The notes under the pieces: model-generated
Database searches by the model: none
The model's input: only the letters and a program-made list of their open reading frames with translations
Told to the model about the DNA's origin: nothing
Assembly (NCBI GenBank): GCA_019634635.1
Contig: JAHCBB010000009.1
Location: forward strand, 124,001-188,000
From: Verrucomicrobiia bacterium
GTDB taxonomy: Bacteria > Verrucomicrobiota > Verrucomicrobiia > Limisphaerales > UBA9464
Length of the DNA stretch: 64,000 nucleotides
Reading direction: 5' to 3'
Shown here: positions 32,207 through 40,930 of the stretch, piece by piece
How positions within the stretch are numbered: the stretch's first letter is position 1
How the letters are laid out: each line of letters opens with the position of its first letter
Program-made: the position numbers and the translations under genes

Positions 32207-34111
32207 TTGAGTTCCGGTCCGCCAACGGAAAGGCTTCTCCTCAATTGGAGCATGCACGCGAAAAACCCTTCCTCCGGATTTGTCTCCCCCTTGGAACTGT
32301 ACCTGCAGCGTCTCTACGACAAGTTTTCGCGTCTCGAGGACGGCCAGGTTGCCACGTACATCCCGGAGCTCGGCCGAGCGCGTCCATCGTGGTTCGGCAT
32401 TGCGGTCGCCACCGTGGATGGTCGTGTCTATTCGGTGGGCGACGCACACGTCCCGTTCACGATCCAGTCCATTTCCAAACCCATCGTGTACGGACTCGCG
32501 TTGGAGACCAATGGACTCAAGCGCACCCTGAACAAGGTCGGCGTTGAGCCTTCGGGCGAGGCCTTCAACTCCATCAGCCTGGATCAAGCCACCGGGCGTC
32601 CATTGAATCCCATGATCAATGCAGGTGCCATTGCCACCACCAGCCTCGTGCCCGGGGATGATCTGGACGCCCGATGGCGCCAGATTCTGGATACGTTCTC
32701 CGCCTTCTGCGGACGCCCGCTGTCCCTGGATGAGAATGTTTACGTATCTGAACGTGACACCGGCCACCGAAATCGTGCCATCGCCCATCTCCTGAGGAAT
32801 TTCGGAATTCTTGAGGGCGATCCCGAGGCGCCGCTCGACCTGTATTTTCGGCAGTGCTCGATCTCCATCACGTGCCGCGACCTCGCCATCATGGCCGCCT
32901 GTCTGGCCAGCGGGGGGGTCAATCCGGTCACAGGACGCCGCGTTCTGGAGCCGCAAAACACCGGACGCGTGCTCAGCATCATGAGCTCCTGTGGGATGTA
33001 CGACTACGCCGGGGAATGGATTTACAACGTCGGCATGCCCGCGAAAAGCGGGGTTGCCGGCGGCATTCTGGCCGTGCTTCCGGGCCAGTTCGGCATCGGC
33101 GTTTTCTCACCCCCCCTGGACGCCAAGGGCAACAGCGTCCGCGGCATCCGGGTCTGCAGTGATCTGTCCACCGACTTCGGTCTGCACCTGTTCAACACCC
33201 CCCGGATCGTCACCTCCGCGCTGCGTGGCATGCATACGATCGCCGAGATCCGCAGCAAACGCAGGCGTTCGCAGGGCGAGTTGGACGTCCTCCGGCGCCA
33301 TGGCCGGGCCGTCCGGATCTATCAGCTCCGCGGTCGCCTCATCCTTTCGACCCTCGAGCCGGTCATCCGCACCGTTCTGGAAAACATCGAAGGCGTTCAC
33401 CATGTCATCGTGGACATGACCCATGCTGTGGACCTCGATCGCGCCGCCTGCCGGCTGCTGCTGGACTTGAGGGAGCAACTTTCACGCCTCCGGGTCCGCA
33501 TGCATCTTGCGGGGGTGGCCGACAAAACGGTCTTCCGCGAGTACGTGGTCTCCCAGATCCAGGAGGACGGATGGCGTTCCCTGTGTTCGTACGCCGGCCT
33601 TGACGACGCGTTGGAGCATTGTGAGGGCGAGGTTCTCCGGCACGCGGGACCGACCGAGGCGGACCCCTCGGACGCCCCATTGGAGCAACAGGAATTGTGC
33701 CGCGGCTTGTCGCCGGGCGAGCTTTCGGATCTGGCCGGCCTGCTGGTCCCGGTGAACCTTCCCACGGGCCATGATGCCATCACCGCCGGTTCCCCGGCGG
33801 ACTCCCTTTACTTCCTGGTTCGGGGAGAAGTCGGAGTGTTTCTCCAATCCCCGGACGGGCCCGAGCAGCTCATCAGCCGGCTTGGCCCCGGAATGAGCTT
33901 TGGGGAACTGGCGCTCGTGGATCGCGAGCCGCGCTCCGCCACCGTGCGCTGCTTGACCCCGATTGACGCCCTCCGGCTTGAATTTGGCGACTTCGACCGA
34001 CTGGACTCCACCGGACTCGGTCACCTCCAGACGAAGATCTACGCGAACCTTGCCGCCGTCCTCGCCACTCGCCTGCGGAGTGCGAATCTGGAAATCGAGA
34101 GCCTGCGCTGA
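32207..34111 (+). CDS. glsA: Glutaminase fused to STAS and cyclic-nucleotide-binding domains
   Basis: Glutaminase hydrolyses L-glutamine to glutamate and ammonia. The 634-residue protein has a glutaminase core at about 25-340 with the serine-beta-lactamase-like SxxK in IQSISKPIVYGLAL, MINAGAIATTS, SCGMYDYAGEW and GVAGGI. A STAS domain follows at about 368-470 (AVRIYQLRGRLILSTLEP, HVIVDMTHAVDLDRAACRL). A cNMP-binding domain lies at about 515-600 (LPTGHDAITAGSPADSLYF, then FGELALVDREPRSATVRC, with the phosphate-binding Glu and Arg present). This suggests allosteric control by a cyclic nucleotide. The start is uncertain: TTG 32207 has AAGGA 11 bases upstream; ATG 32252 gives 619 residues. It abuts the convergent kinase stop exactly. 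Confidence 0.93.
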   Translation: MSSGPPTERLLLNWSMHAKNPSSGFVSPLELYLQRLYDKFSRLEDGQVATYIPELGRARPSWFGIAVATVDGRVYSVGDAHVPFTIQSISKPIVYGLALETNGLKRTLNKVGVEPSGEAFNSISLDQATGRPLNPMINAGAIATTSLVPGDDLDARWRQILDTFSAFCGRPLSLDENVYVSERDTGHRNRAIAHLLRNFGILEGDPEAPLDLYFRQCSISITCRDLAIMAACLASGGVNPVTGRRVLEPQNTGRVLSIMSSCGMYDYAGEWIYNVGMPAKSGVAGGILAVLPGQFGIGVFSPPLDAKGNSVRGIRVCSDLSTDFGLHLFNTPRIVTSALRGMHTIAEIRSKRRRSQGELDVLRRHGRAVRIYQLRGRLILSTLEPVIRTVLENIEGVHHVIVDMTHAVDLDRAACRLLLDLREQLSRLRVRMHLAGVADKTVFREYVVSQIQEDGWRSLCSYAGLDDALEHCEGEVLRHAGPTEADPSDAPLEQQELCRGLSPGELSDLAGLLVPVNLPTGHDAITAGSPADSLYFLVRGEVGVFLQSPDGPEQLISRLGPGMSFGELALVDREPRSATVRCLTPIDALRLEFGDFDRLDSTGLGHLQTKIYANLAAVLATRLRSANLEIESLR

Positions 34112-35557
34112 TCAGGCCGCGCGCCGCAGGCGGAGAACCGCCTCGAAGCCGGACGGCTCCCGGTTCCGGTAACTCACCCGTCCGCGGCAGGCTTCGACGC
34201 AGGTCCGGACGATGGCGAGGCCCAGCCCGGCACCGCCGCTCTCCCGGGCGCGCGACGGGTCCGGCCGGTAGAACGGCTCCCCAAGTCGCCCCAGCGACGC
34301 CGGCGGGACTCCCGGCCCTTCGTCGCGGACCGCCAGGGCTACGAATTCCCCGTCCTCCTCCGCCTCAATCGTGATCGGTACGCGGTCTCCCGAATACCGC
34401 ACGGCATTTCGCAGAAGGTTCCCCACCGCCCGGGCCAGGAGTTCCTCATCTCCCTCCACCGCCACACCCGGCGGCACACGGACACTCACCCGGCCATCGT
34501 TGGGGGCCTCCCGGGCGACCACTCGCACAATCAGCCCATCAAGCACCACACGCGCCAGGGCCCGGTCCGGGCTCTGCAGCCCGGCCTTCGAGAACGACAG
34601 CAGCTCGTTCACCAGACCCGACATCAGGCGGACATCCTCCCGCAGGTCGCCCACATAATCGCGTGCCGTTCCCGTGGCCTGGTGATCAAGCACTCCAAGT
34701 GCCATCTCCATCCGCGCCAGCGGCGAGCACAGCTCGTGGGCAATGTCTCCGAGAAAGCGCTTGTGCCCGGTCACAAATCCCTCGAGACGGCCGGACATTG
34801 CATTGATGGCCCCGCCAAGGCGTCCCAGTTCATCACCGCGCCGGTCATTGAGCGCCACGTTGAACCGCCCTTCGGCAATCGCTTCGGTCGCGGTGGTCAT
34901 CTGACCCAGCGATCGGGTGATGCTGCCGACGAACGGCAACCACCAGAGCACCGACAGCACCAGGATCGCCCCACCCGCGAGCCACCACGGCCGGAAATCC
35001 AGAAACAGACCTCCTCCACCAAGGGTCCTTGACTCAATGACCAGCCGGTACGGGCGTACGGGCCCTGGATCCGGACGTCCAATCACCGCCGGAAGCACAA
35101 CCCAGTACCGGGTCGGGTTCTCTGTTCTCAAGAATTCCCTTCCGAGGCCCGGAACCAGCCTTCTCGGTGGACCGCCTTCCACCAGCCCTGGCGGGGCCGG
35201 CGGCATCCCACGACGCCCGCCGCCCCGAAAGCCGCGCAACCGTTCGCGAAGGCTTTCCGGGAACTCCAGCGTCGGTCCCGCCACGGTTTGTCCCCGTTCA
35301 TCCACCAGGGCAAAGCGCACCCCATAGGTCCCGGATACACGCTCCAGGGTCGTTCCCCATTCGGCAGCAGGACGACTGGCCAGCTCACCCGCCAGCACAT
35401 CTGCGACCTTCTGGACGCGATCCCCGGCCAGGAGCCCGAGCAGGGCGTCCGGCCGGAGCTCCGACCGGATCACCACGCCAAACACGACCGCCAGCATCAC
35501 GAGGTTCAACAGAAACCAGCCGACAAACCGCACCGACAACGGGATGTGCCACCTCAT
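34112..35557 (-). CDS. CpxA-like sensor histidine kinase
   Basis: This inner-membrane sensor kinase is paired with the overlapping response regulator. The 481 residues comprise TM1 at 8-28 (FVGWFLLNLVMLAVVFGVVI), a periplasmic domain with a Gly/Pro/Arg-rich insertion at about 130-160, TM2 near 195-215 (LAGGAILVLSVLWWLPFVG) and HAMP. HisKA has phosphoacceptor His274 (DIAHELCSPLARMEMALG), and HATPase has NLLRNAVRYSG, VRDEGPGVPP and GGAGLGLAIVR. The H-box carries Cys where most kinases have Arg (HELCSPL). The H-box context and the regulator resemble CpxA/CpxR envelope-stress systems. The stop codon touches that of the glutaminase gene with no gap. Confidence 0.94.
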   Translation of the reverse strand: MRWHIPLSVRFVGWFLLNLVMLAVVFGVVIRSELRPDALLGLLAGDRVQKVADVLAGELASRPAAEWGTTLERVSGTYGVRFALVDERGQTVAGPTLEFPESLRERLRGFRGGGRRGMPPAPPGLVEGGPPRRLVPGLGREFLRTENPTRYWVVLPAVIGRPDPGPVRPYRLVIESRTLGGGGLFLDFRPWWLAGGAILVLSVLWWLPFVGSITRSLGQMTTATEAIAEGRFNVALNDRRGDELGRLGGAINAMSGRLEGFVTGHKRFLGDIAHELCSPLARMEMALGVLDHQATGTARDYVGDLREDVRLMSGLVNELLSFSKAGLQSPDRALARVVLDGLIVRVVAREAPNDGRVSVRVPPGVAVEGDEELLARAVGNLLRNAVRYSGDRVPITIEAEEDGEFVALAVRDEGPGVPPASLGRLGEPFYRPDPSRARESGGAGLGLAIVRTCVEACRGRVSYRNREPSGFEAVLRLRRAA

Positions 35558-36276
35558 GAGGCGTCGGGGTTGATCAACATGTAGCCCGCACCCCGGTAGG
35601 TCCTGATGAACCGCGGGTTTCTGGGGTCATCACCCAGTTTTCGCCGTAATGCCGAGATGTGGACGTCTATGGACCGGTCGAAGACGTCGAAGTCCCGATC
35701 TCTGGCCTCCTCCAGCAGGGATTCCCGGGTGCGAACCCTCCCCTTCGACCGCGCGAGCAGCGTCAGGAGATCGAATTCCACCGGCGTGAGATCCAGGGGC
35801 CGGTCGCCCAGCACGACCGTCCGGGTCTCCGGCGTGACGCGCAGGGATCCGACCACGATCTCCTCCGGCAGAGAGGCCGCGCCGGAACCCGCCCTGGCGC
35901 TCCGCCGGGTCACCGCCCTCAGGCGGGCCAGGAGTTCACGGGTGGAAAATGTCTTGGGCAGATAGTCGTCCGCCCCGATCTCCAGACCCACGATCCGGTC
36001 CGCCTCGTCGCCGCGGGCCGTCAGCATCAACACCGGAACGTCTCCCGCCTTCCGGATCTGCTTGAGCACTTCAAAGCCATCCAGACCCGGCAGCATGAGA
36101 TCGAGGATCACCGCATGCCAGGTCCCGGAAACCGCCCGGGCCACCCCCTCGGGACCCGTATGCACCGCCTCCACCTGGTATCCCAACGGCGCCAGGTAGT
36201 CTCCAATCAGCCGGCACAATTTCCGGTCGTCATCAATCACAAGCACCCGGGTTGCCTGGTTCTCATCGGCGCTCAT
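35554..36276 (-). CDS. CpxR-like OmpR-family response regulator
   Basis: The 240-residue regulator has acidic pocket residues 15-17 (VLVIDDDRKL), phosphoacceptor Asp59 (VILDLMLPGLDGF), the Thr of LMLTARG and Lys of YLPKTFS, then a winged-helix DNA-binding domain (LDLTPVEFDLLTLLARSKG, FDRSIDVHISALRRKLGDD, IRTYRGAGYMLI). The kinase start overlaps its stop by 4 bp. Just upstream lies GTAAA-N6-GTAAA on the coding strand (36330-36345), which matches the CpxR box, so autoregulation is likely. Targets elsewhere are unknown. The TPR lipoprotein gene lies further upstream on the same strand and could be a separate transcript. Confidence 0.94.
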   Translation of the reverse strand: MSADENQATRVLVIDDDRKLCRLIGDYLAPLGYQVEAVHTGPEGVARAVSGTWHAVILDLMLPGLDGFEVLKQIRKAGDVPVLMLTARGDEADRIVGLEIGADDYLPKTFSTRELLARLRAVTRRSARAGSGAASLPEEIVVGSLRVTPETRTVVLGDRPLDLTPVEFDLLTLLARSKGRVRTRESLLEEARDRDFDVFDRSIDVHISALRRKLGDDPRNPRFIRTYRGAGYMLINPDAS

Positions 36277-36329
36277 CCCGTGAAGAGTCCGGACAGCCTA
36301 CAACGACCGGATCCGAAACGCCCCCACGA

Positions 36330-36345
36330 TTTACCGGCACTTTAC
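36330..36345 (-). promoter_or_regulatory. CpxR-box-like direct repeat upstream of the response regulator
   Basis: Read on the minus strand, GTAAAGTGCCGGTAAA contains two GTAAA half-sites separated by 6 bases. Known CpxR boxes are GTAAA-N(4-8)-GTAAA. It sits 54-69 bases before the ATG of a CpxR-like gene, a position suited to autoregulation. The A+T-rich context in an otherwise G+C-rich gap adds weight. Confidence 0.5.
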
Positions 36346-36391
36346 AATTCCTCCCATCCGCTCACCCGCGCCCCCATCCGGGACGGACGGC

Positions 36392-38356
36392 TCACGGGTT
36401 GTTGGCAAGCCAGAGCCGGATGGCTGAGGCCTGCGGGTGCCTCGGATCGAGTGTCAGCACCCGTTCATAGTGCGGTTTGGCGGCCTCGGGATCTCCGAGC
36501 TCGCGGGCATACAACCCGGCCAGGGCCAGGTGAAGCTGCGCATTGCCGGGGGCCAGCGCCGCAGCCCGTTCCAACTGGTCCGCGGCGTCCTTGGGATACC
36601 CGGATCGGGCCAGGGACGCCGCGAACAACTGGTGGGCTGGCGCTGACGCGGGGTCCAAAGCGGTCGCCGCCTCCCCAGCCTCCAACGCGATCCCCGCATT
36701 GCCGGTCTCCAATCCCAGGAGCCCCAGCTGCATCCAGGCCGCGGTCCACGACGGATCCGCCCGGATGGTGCGCTGCCAGGCGGCCAGGGCGGCCGTTTGA
36801 TCGGCCTGCGTCTCCGCCTCGCGGGCGTGGACCTCGGCAGCCGCGCGGTTTCCAGGTGCGGCTGAAGGAAGCCCCCTTCGAGCGTAGCGAGGGATCACTG
36901 GTTTGGCAGGCGGCGGTGCGGGGTTCGACACCGGCGGCGGTGACGGCCGCACCGTCGGATTCTGGGCCGGGCTTGGGGCGGATGCACGGGCCAACCGGTT
37001 GGTCGCCGGCGATGACGGACGCTGGGCCGTTCGTGCCGGCGCCCGGTTTGTGGCGTTGGCGTCCTCATCGTCTCGAAACCACCGAACCGGATTTCCCCAG
37101 TTCGCCGGACTTACCTTCTGCCAGAACGTCTTATCCTCGCCAGTCGCCGGACCGGTCGTCGCCAGCGTGGCGCCGCTCCCGGCTCCCCGAGCTGGCGCTG
37201 TCACCTCACCGGGATTTGGGACCGGCGGCGGCCGACTTCCCTCTTCGGCCGGTGCGGATGCGGGCGCCTGACGGGCCGGGCTGGCCTTGGCCGACTCCGG
37301 AGGCGCAGCGTCCCGGGCCGGACGCAGCACCGGAGCCTCGGTTACGGGCACGGTCTCCATGGGAACCTCCAGCCTTGGAGGTACGGCGGGGGCGATCCGC
37401 ACCAGGGGCGCGTTGGTGGGCGCCGCCTCCGCCAACGCCGGCCTCGCTGGCGGATTCGTCACTGCGACGACCACCGGTGGGGACGGCGGATTGGTCACGC
37501 GGACGATTCGCGTGGGCTCCGACGCCGGTGCATTGGTCGGCGGCGCCGCTCGGGCCGGTGCCTCCACCACATTTGTTGTTCGGATCCGGTTGGTGGCCAA
37601 CCCCGGTGGGGGCGCCAACTGCGCTTCCAGTTGCCGGACAAGCTCGACAACGCCGGCAGTGTCCGACGCACCCGGATTCATCGCCAGGTAGGATCGGTAC
37701 TGTTCCACGGCCCCCTGACGATCCCCGAGTTGCTGGGTGACGATCGCCAAATTCAACTGGGCGACCGCATCCCGCGGGTTCAGGCGCAAGGCTTCTTGAA
37801 AATAGGCCTGCGCATCCTTGAACCGCCGCCGCGACACCGCGGCGAGGCCCAGGCTGTTGTAGACCGGGGCGTTGCTGACCATGAGCCGGGCTGCCGTCAT
37901 CAGGGCCCGGTCCGCCGCCTCAAAATCACCCGACGCCAGCAGCGAATCCCCGAGCATCTGCCAGGCGATCGCATTGGTTCGGCTCGACTCGACACCCAGA
38001 TAAGTTCGCAGGGAGCGCTCCGCCTCGCGCCAGCGTCCGAGCTCGAACTCCAGGGCCCCAAGATTGTAGTGGGCGTCAAAGAAGTCCCGATCATCCTTCA
38101 ATGCCCGCAGATAGGCCTTTTGGGCCTCGCCGCGACGCCCGACCGCATGGTAGGCAATGCCCAGCTGATTCCACGCCGCCGCATTGCCGGGAAGGTCCGC
38201 CACGGCCCGTTCGAGAACGGGAATCGCTTCCGAGACGCGTCCAGCCGCCATCAACTCGTCGCCGCGGCGCAGGGCATCCGCCCCGCGCGGCGAACAGCCC
38301 GCACTGGCCAGAATGAGGCCCAACAACAACGCCCCGCACCTTGCATCCCACCGCAC
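36392..38356 (-). CDS. TPR-repeat lipoprotein with Pro/Thr/Asn-rich linker
   Basis: The 654-residue product starts from GTG 38356, which gives a lipoprotein leader with Cys21 (ALLLGLILASAGC). Residues 25-215 form about five tetratricopeptide repeats (AWNQLGIAYHAVGRRGEAQK, AHYNLGALEFELGRWREAER, VYNSLGLAAVSRRRFKDAQA, AVAQLNLAIVTQQLGDRQGA). Residues 235-500 are a low-complexity linker rich in Pro, Ala, Thr and Asn with recurring TNAP/TNPP units. Residues 510-654 hold a second TPR block ending RVLTLDPRHPQASAIRLWLA. It probably acts as an envelope scaffold. It lies upstream of the CpxAR-like genes on the same strand, and is divergent from DUF362 with 112 bp between. Confidence 0.88.
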   Translation of the reverse strand: MRWDARCGALLLGLILASAGCSPRGADALRRGDELMAAGRVSEAIPVLERAVADLPGNAAAWNQLGIAYHAVGRRGEAQKAYLRALKDDRDFFDAHYNLGALEFELGRWREAERSLRTYLGVESSRTNAIAWQMLGDSLLASGDFEAADRALMTAARLMVSNAPVYNSLGLAAVSRRRFKDAQAYFQEALRLNPRDAVAQLNLAIVTQQLGDRQGAVEQYRSYLAMNPGASDTAGVVELVRQLEAQLAPPPGLATNRIRTTNVVEAPARAAPPTNAPASEPTRIVRVTNPPSPPVVVAVTNPPARPALAEAAPTNAPLVRIAPAVPPRLEVPMETVPVTEAPVLRPARDAAPPESAKASPARQAPASAPAEEGSRPPPVPNPGEVTAPARGAGSGATLATTGPATGEDKTFWQKVSPANWGNPVRWFRDDEDANATNRAPARTAQRPSSPATNRLARASAPSPAQNPTVRPSPPPVSNPAPPPAKPVIPRYARRGLPSAAPGNRAAAEVHAREAETQADQTAALAAWQRTIRADPSWTAAWMQLGLLGLETGNAGIALEAGEAATALDPASAPAHQLFAASLARSGYPKDAADQLERAAALAPGNAQLHLALAGLYARELGDPEAAKPHYERVLTLDPRHPQASAIRLWLANNP

Positions 38357-38468
38357 ACCAGCGTGGTTAGGGCGGAAGCCCCAAGGCGTCAAGACGCAGC
38401 CCGAGGCTGACGTGGCCCCTCTCCGCCTTTGCGCGCCCCCACCCGCCCGTCCATTGTCGCCGCAAGAC

Positions 38469-39536
38469 ATGGGCCTGCCCTTCAGATGCTTCGCCGGACT
38501 CGCCGTCGGGCTGGTCCGGCTCATGGCCTCCGATCCGGGATCGAATGCCGAATCGTTCCGGACCGGGGCGCCACCCCGCGCCACCGTTTTCGCGGTCCAG
38601 GATTCATCAGCCACCGCCCTGTTTATTCCGAATCCCGAGGTCGTCCGACACCTGGTGGACCGTGGGGTCGCCGCCCTCGCCGGCCGGCCTTCCGCCTCCG
38701 AGGCCTGGCGTTCCCTGCTCCCGCCCGGGGACTCCATCGGATTCAAGGTCACCTCGGCGCCCGGCGAGGTCGCCGGCACCCGCCTCGCCGTGGTCCGGGC
38801 TCTTGTTGAATCCCTTCAAGCCTCCGGACATCCCTCCAGCCGGATTGCCATTTGGGACAAGCGCCCCTCCGATTTGCGCCGGGCAGGGTGGTACCGGCTG
38901 GCGGACGAGCTCGGGGTGCGCTGCATTGCCGCCGAGGATGCCGGTTGGGATCCGGACCCATTCAAAGCCTACGAAAAACCCGTCCTGGGCCGCCTGGTCG
39001 CGGGGGACCTTGAGTTCCCAAACAAGGAGGACCCGGGAGCCGGACGCCGGTCGTTCGTCTCACGCCTGCTCTCCCAGGAGCTCAACCACATCGTCCCGGT
39101 CTCCCCGGTCCTCAACCACAACGTCGCCGGGGTCAACGGCCAGTTGTTGGGCCTCGCGTATGCCAGCGTGGACAACACGCTGCGGTTCGTGAACAACCCG
39201 GGTCTCCTGGCGGAAACCGTCCCCGAAATCTGCGCTCTGGATGATGTGCTGCCCAAGGTGTTGTTTGGCGTCACCGATGCGCTGATCTGCCAGTATCGGG
39301 GGGAGGACACCACCCGGCTGCACCAGGCCATCGCGCTGAATGAGCTTCGATTCAGCCGCGACCCGGTGGCTCTCGACGTCCTGGCGATTGCCGACATCGA
39401 ACGGGCGCGCGGCGGTTCACCGGACGCACAGATTCCCGAAAACCGCATCCGCACGGAACTGTTCGCCAATGCCGAATTGCTGGATCTCGGGGTCGCCGAC
39501 CTCAAGCGCATTGAGCTCGTCCGACCCTCCCATTAG
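38469..39536 (+). CDS. DUF362 domain protein, probably exported
   Basis: The 355-residue protein begins with a hydrophobic leader (LPFRCFAGLAVGLVRLMA). It then shows the DUF362 pattern: VVRHLVDRGVAALAG, DSIGFKVTSAPG, VRALVESLQASGHPSSRIAI and IVPVSPVLNHNVAGVNGQLL. Late segments are PKVLFGVTDALICQYRG and SRDPVALDVLAIADIERARG. Unlike some DUF362 proteins it lacks the C-terminal ferredoxin-type Cys clusters. The family is widespread in PVC and anaerobic bacteria with no agreed reaction. The pterin dehydratase gene follows 26 bp downstream on the same strand, a plausible transcript partner without an obvious functional tie. Confidence 0.87.
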   Translation: MGLPFRCFAGLAVGLVRLMASDPGSNAESFRTGAPPRATVFAVQDSSATALFIPNPEVVRHLVDRGVAALAGRPSASEAWRSLLPPGDSIGFKVTSAPGEVAGTRLAVVRALVESLQASGHPSSRIAIWDKRPSDLRRAGWYRLADELGVRCIAAEDAGWDPDPFKAYEKPVLGRLVAGDLEFPNKEDPGAGRRSFVSRLLSQELNHIVPVSPVLNHNVAGVNGQLLGLAYASVDNTLRFVNNPGLLAETVPEICALDDVLPKVLFGVTDALICQYRGEDTTRLHQAIALNELRFSRDPVALDVLAIADIERARGGSPDAQIPENRIRTELFANAELLDLGVADLKRIELVRPSH

Positions 39537-39562
39537 GTCCCATCAAGCCCATTCAATCCTTC

Positions 39563-39877
39563 ATGAAACGTCTGACCCCTTCCCAGCTTCGCGCCGCCGC
39601 CCGGACCATCCCCAACTGGACCCGGCGCGGACAGGTCCTGAGCCGCACGTGGACGTTTGCCGACTTCCCCGGTTCCCTCGCGTTCGTCAATGCCGTGGGC
39701 GCCGTCGCGGAGGCCGCCGGCCACCATCCGGACATCACCATCCGATGGAACCGGGTCATCCTGGACCTGACCACCCACGATGCGGGCGGCCTGACCGAAC
39801 GCGACGTCGCGCTGGCCTCCGCTCTGGACCAACTACCGTCAGCCGCCCCAAAGCGGCGGCGGAAGGCTCAGGCCTGA
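39563..39877 (+). CDS. phhB: Pterin-4-alpha-carbinolamine dehydratase
   Basis: This enzyme dehydrates 4a-hydroxytetrahydropterin, recycling the cofactor of aromatic amino-acid hydroxylases. In many bacteria without such hydroxylases its role is unclear; a moonlighting role or a molybdopterin-linked role has been proposed. The 104-residue length is standard. The signature is visible: FADFPGSLAFVNAVGAVAEA, then AGHHPDITIRWNRVIL and THDAGGLTERDVALA, which contain the active-site histidine pair and the conserved Thr-His-x3-Gly-Leu-Thr. No phenylalanine hydroxylase gene lies in the window. Its 3' end overlaps the convergent uracil-DNA glycosylase gene by 10 bp. Confidence 0.93.
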   Translation: MKRLTPSQLRAAARTIPNWTRRGQVLSRTWTFADFPGSLAFVNAVGAVAEAAGHHPDITIRWNRVILDLTTHDAGGLTERDVALASALDQLPSAAPKRRRKAQA

Positions 39878-40872
39878 GCCGACCCTCCCCCGGGCTTCGG
39901 CAGAAAGAATCCCCGCTGCCGTGCACTGATCGGCAGGCCCAGCCGTTCCATCACGGCCAGCATGTCCTCCCAGACCTTGCGCTTTTCACCCGCAGACTCC
40001 TTCCGCAGCAGATACGCCGGATGAAACGTCGGCATCACGGGGATTCCCCGATAGCGTTGCCAGCGCCCGCGGAGACGCGTGATTCCTGATTGGTTTCCGA
40101 GCAACCCTTCAACCGCGGTTGCTCCCAGCGCGACCATGACCGCGGGTTGAATGATCTCGATCTGTTCCTCGAGCCACGGCAGACAGGTGGCCATCTCCTC
40201 GGCGGTCGGCTTGCGATTTCCAGACGCCTGACTGGGGGTGTCCGGACGGCACTTGAGAATGTTGGCGATGAAGACGCGTTCCCGGCTGAGGTCCATGGCC
40301 TTGATCATTCGCGTCAACAATTCCCCGGCCGCCCCCACAAACGGCTCGCCCTGGCGGTCCTCCTCCGCACCGGGCGCCTCCCCCACGAACATCAGGCGCG
40401 CGTTCACATCGCCCACGCCCACCACCACCGAAGTTCGGGCGGCCGCCAGCTGGGCGCACCGGGTGCACGTTGCGGCCCTTTGCCGCAGATCGGTCATCGC
40501 CCTCTCGCGGCCGGCTGGATCCAGAGCTGGCGGCAACCCCCGTTGGACCCCCTCCCTGCCGGCCCCTCCCGGCAAGGCTCGCTGCCAGCGGGCACCCACC
40601 CCGGACGGAAGCGGACGGACCTCAGCCACTGGTGTCGTCCGGGAACCCGTTTGGACCTCCGAACCCACCACGCGACCTCGCGATCCAAGCGCAGCTTCCT
40701 GCCGAACGGTCCGGTCCCTGTTTCCTCCGGCCCGAAGCGCCGCCCCGGCTGGGCGGGGAGTCATCAAGGCTGCCAATGCCCCGGCGTTGACCGGGACAAA
40801 CCGCTCCCCTCCCTCCTTCAGCGCCTCCAGATGCGCGATCACCGCATCGAGCAGCTCCCCGTAGGCCGTCAC
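39868..40872 (-). CDS. Type-4 uracil-DNA glycosylase with N-terminal extension
   Basis: This enzyme removes uracil from DNA, starting base-excision repair. From the GTG at 40872 the protein is 334 residues. The catalytic domain occupies about the last 210: motif A GEAPGAEEDRQGEPFVG, then VFIANILKCRPD and motif B MPTFHPAYLLR. Four cysteines suited to a [4Fe-4S] cluster are visible (CTRCAQL, LKCRP, ATCLPWL). About 120 N-terminal residues form an extra region: a short helix (TAYGELLDAVIAHLEALKEG) and then a Pro/Arg/Gly-rich disordered linker. Such extensions occur in some bacterial type-4 enzymes. The GT9 gene ends 58 bp upstream on the same strand. Confidence 0.92.
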   Translation of the reverse strand: MTAYGELLDAVIAHLEALKEGGERFVPVNAGALAALMTPRPAGAALRAGGNRDRTVRQEAALGSRGRVVGSEVQTGSRTTPVAEVRPLPSGVGARWQRALPGGAGREGVQRGLPPALDPAGRERAMTDLRQRAATCTRCAQLAAARTSVVVGVGDVNARLMFVGEAPGAEEDRQGEPFVGAAGELLTRMIKAMDLSRERVFIANILKCRPDTPSQASGNRKPTAEEMATCLPWLEEQIEIIQPAVMVALGATAVEGLLGNQSGITRLRGRWQRYRGIPVMPTFHPAYLLRKESAGEKRKVWEDMLAVMERLGLPISARQRGFFLPKPGGGSAQA

Positions 40873-40930
40873 GCACCCATCGTGAAATCCCGGGATCCGC
40901 CTGTCCACGGACGATTCCCACCCGCCCCAA

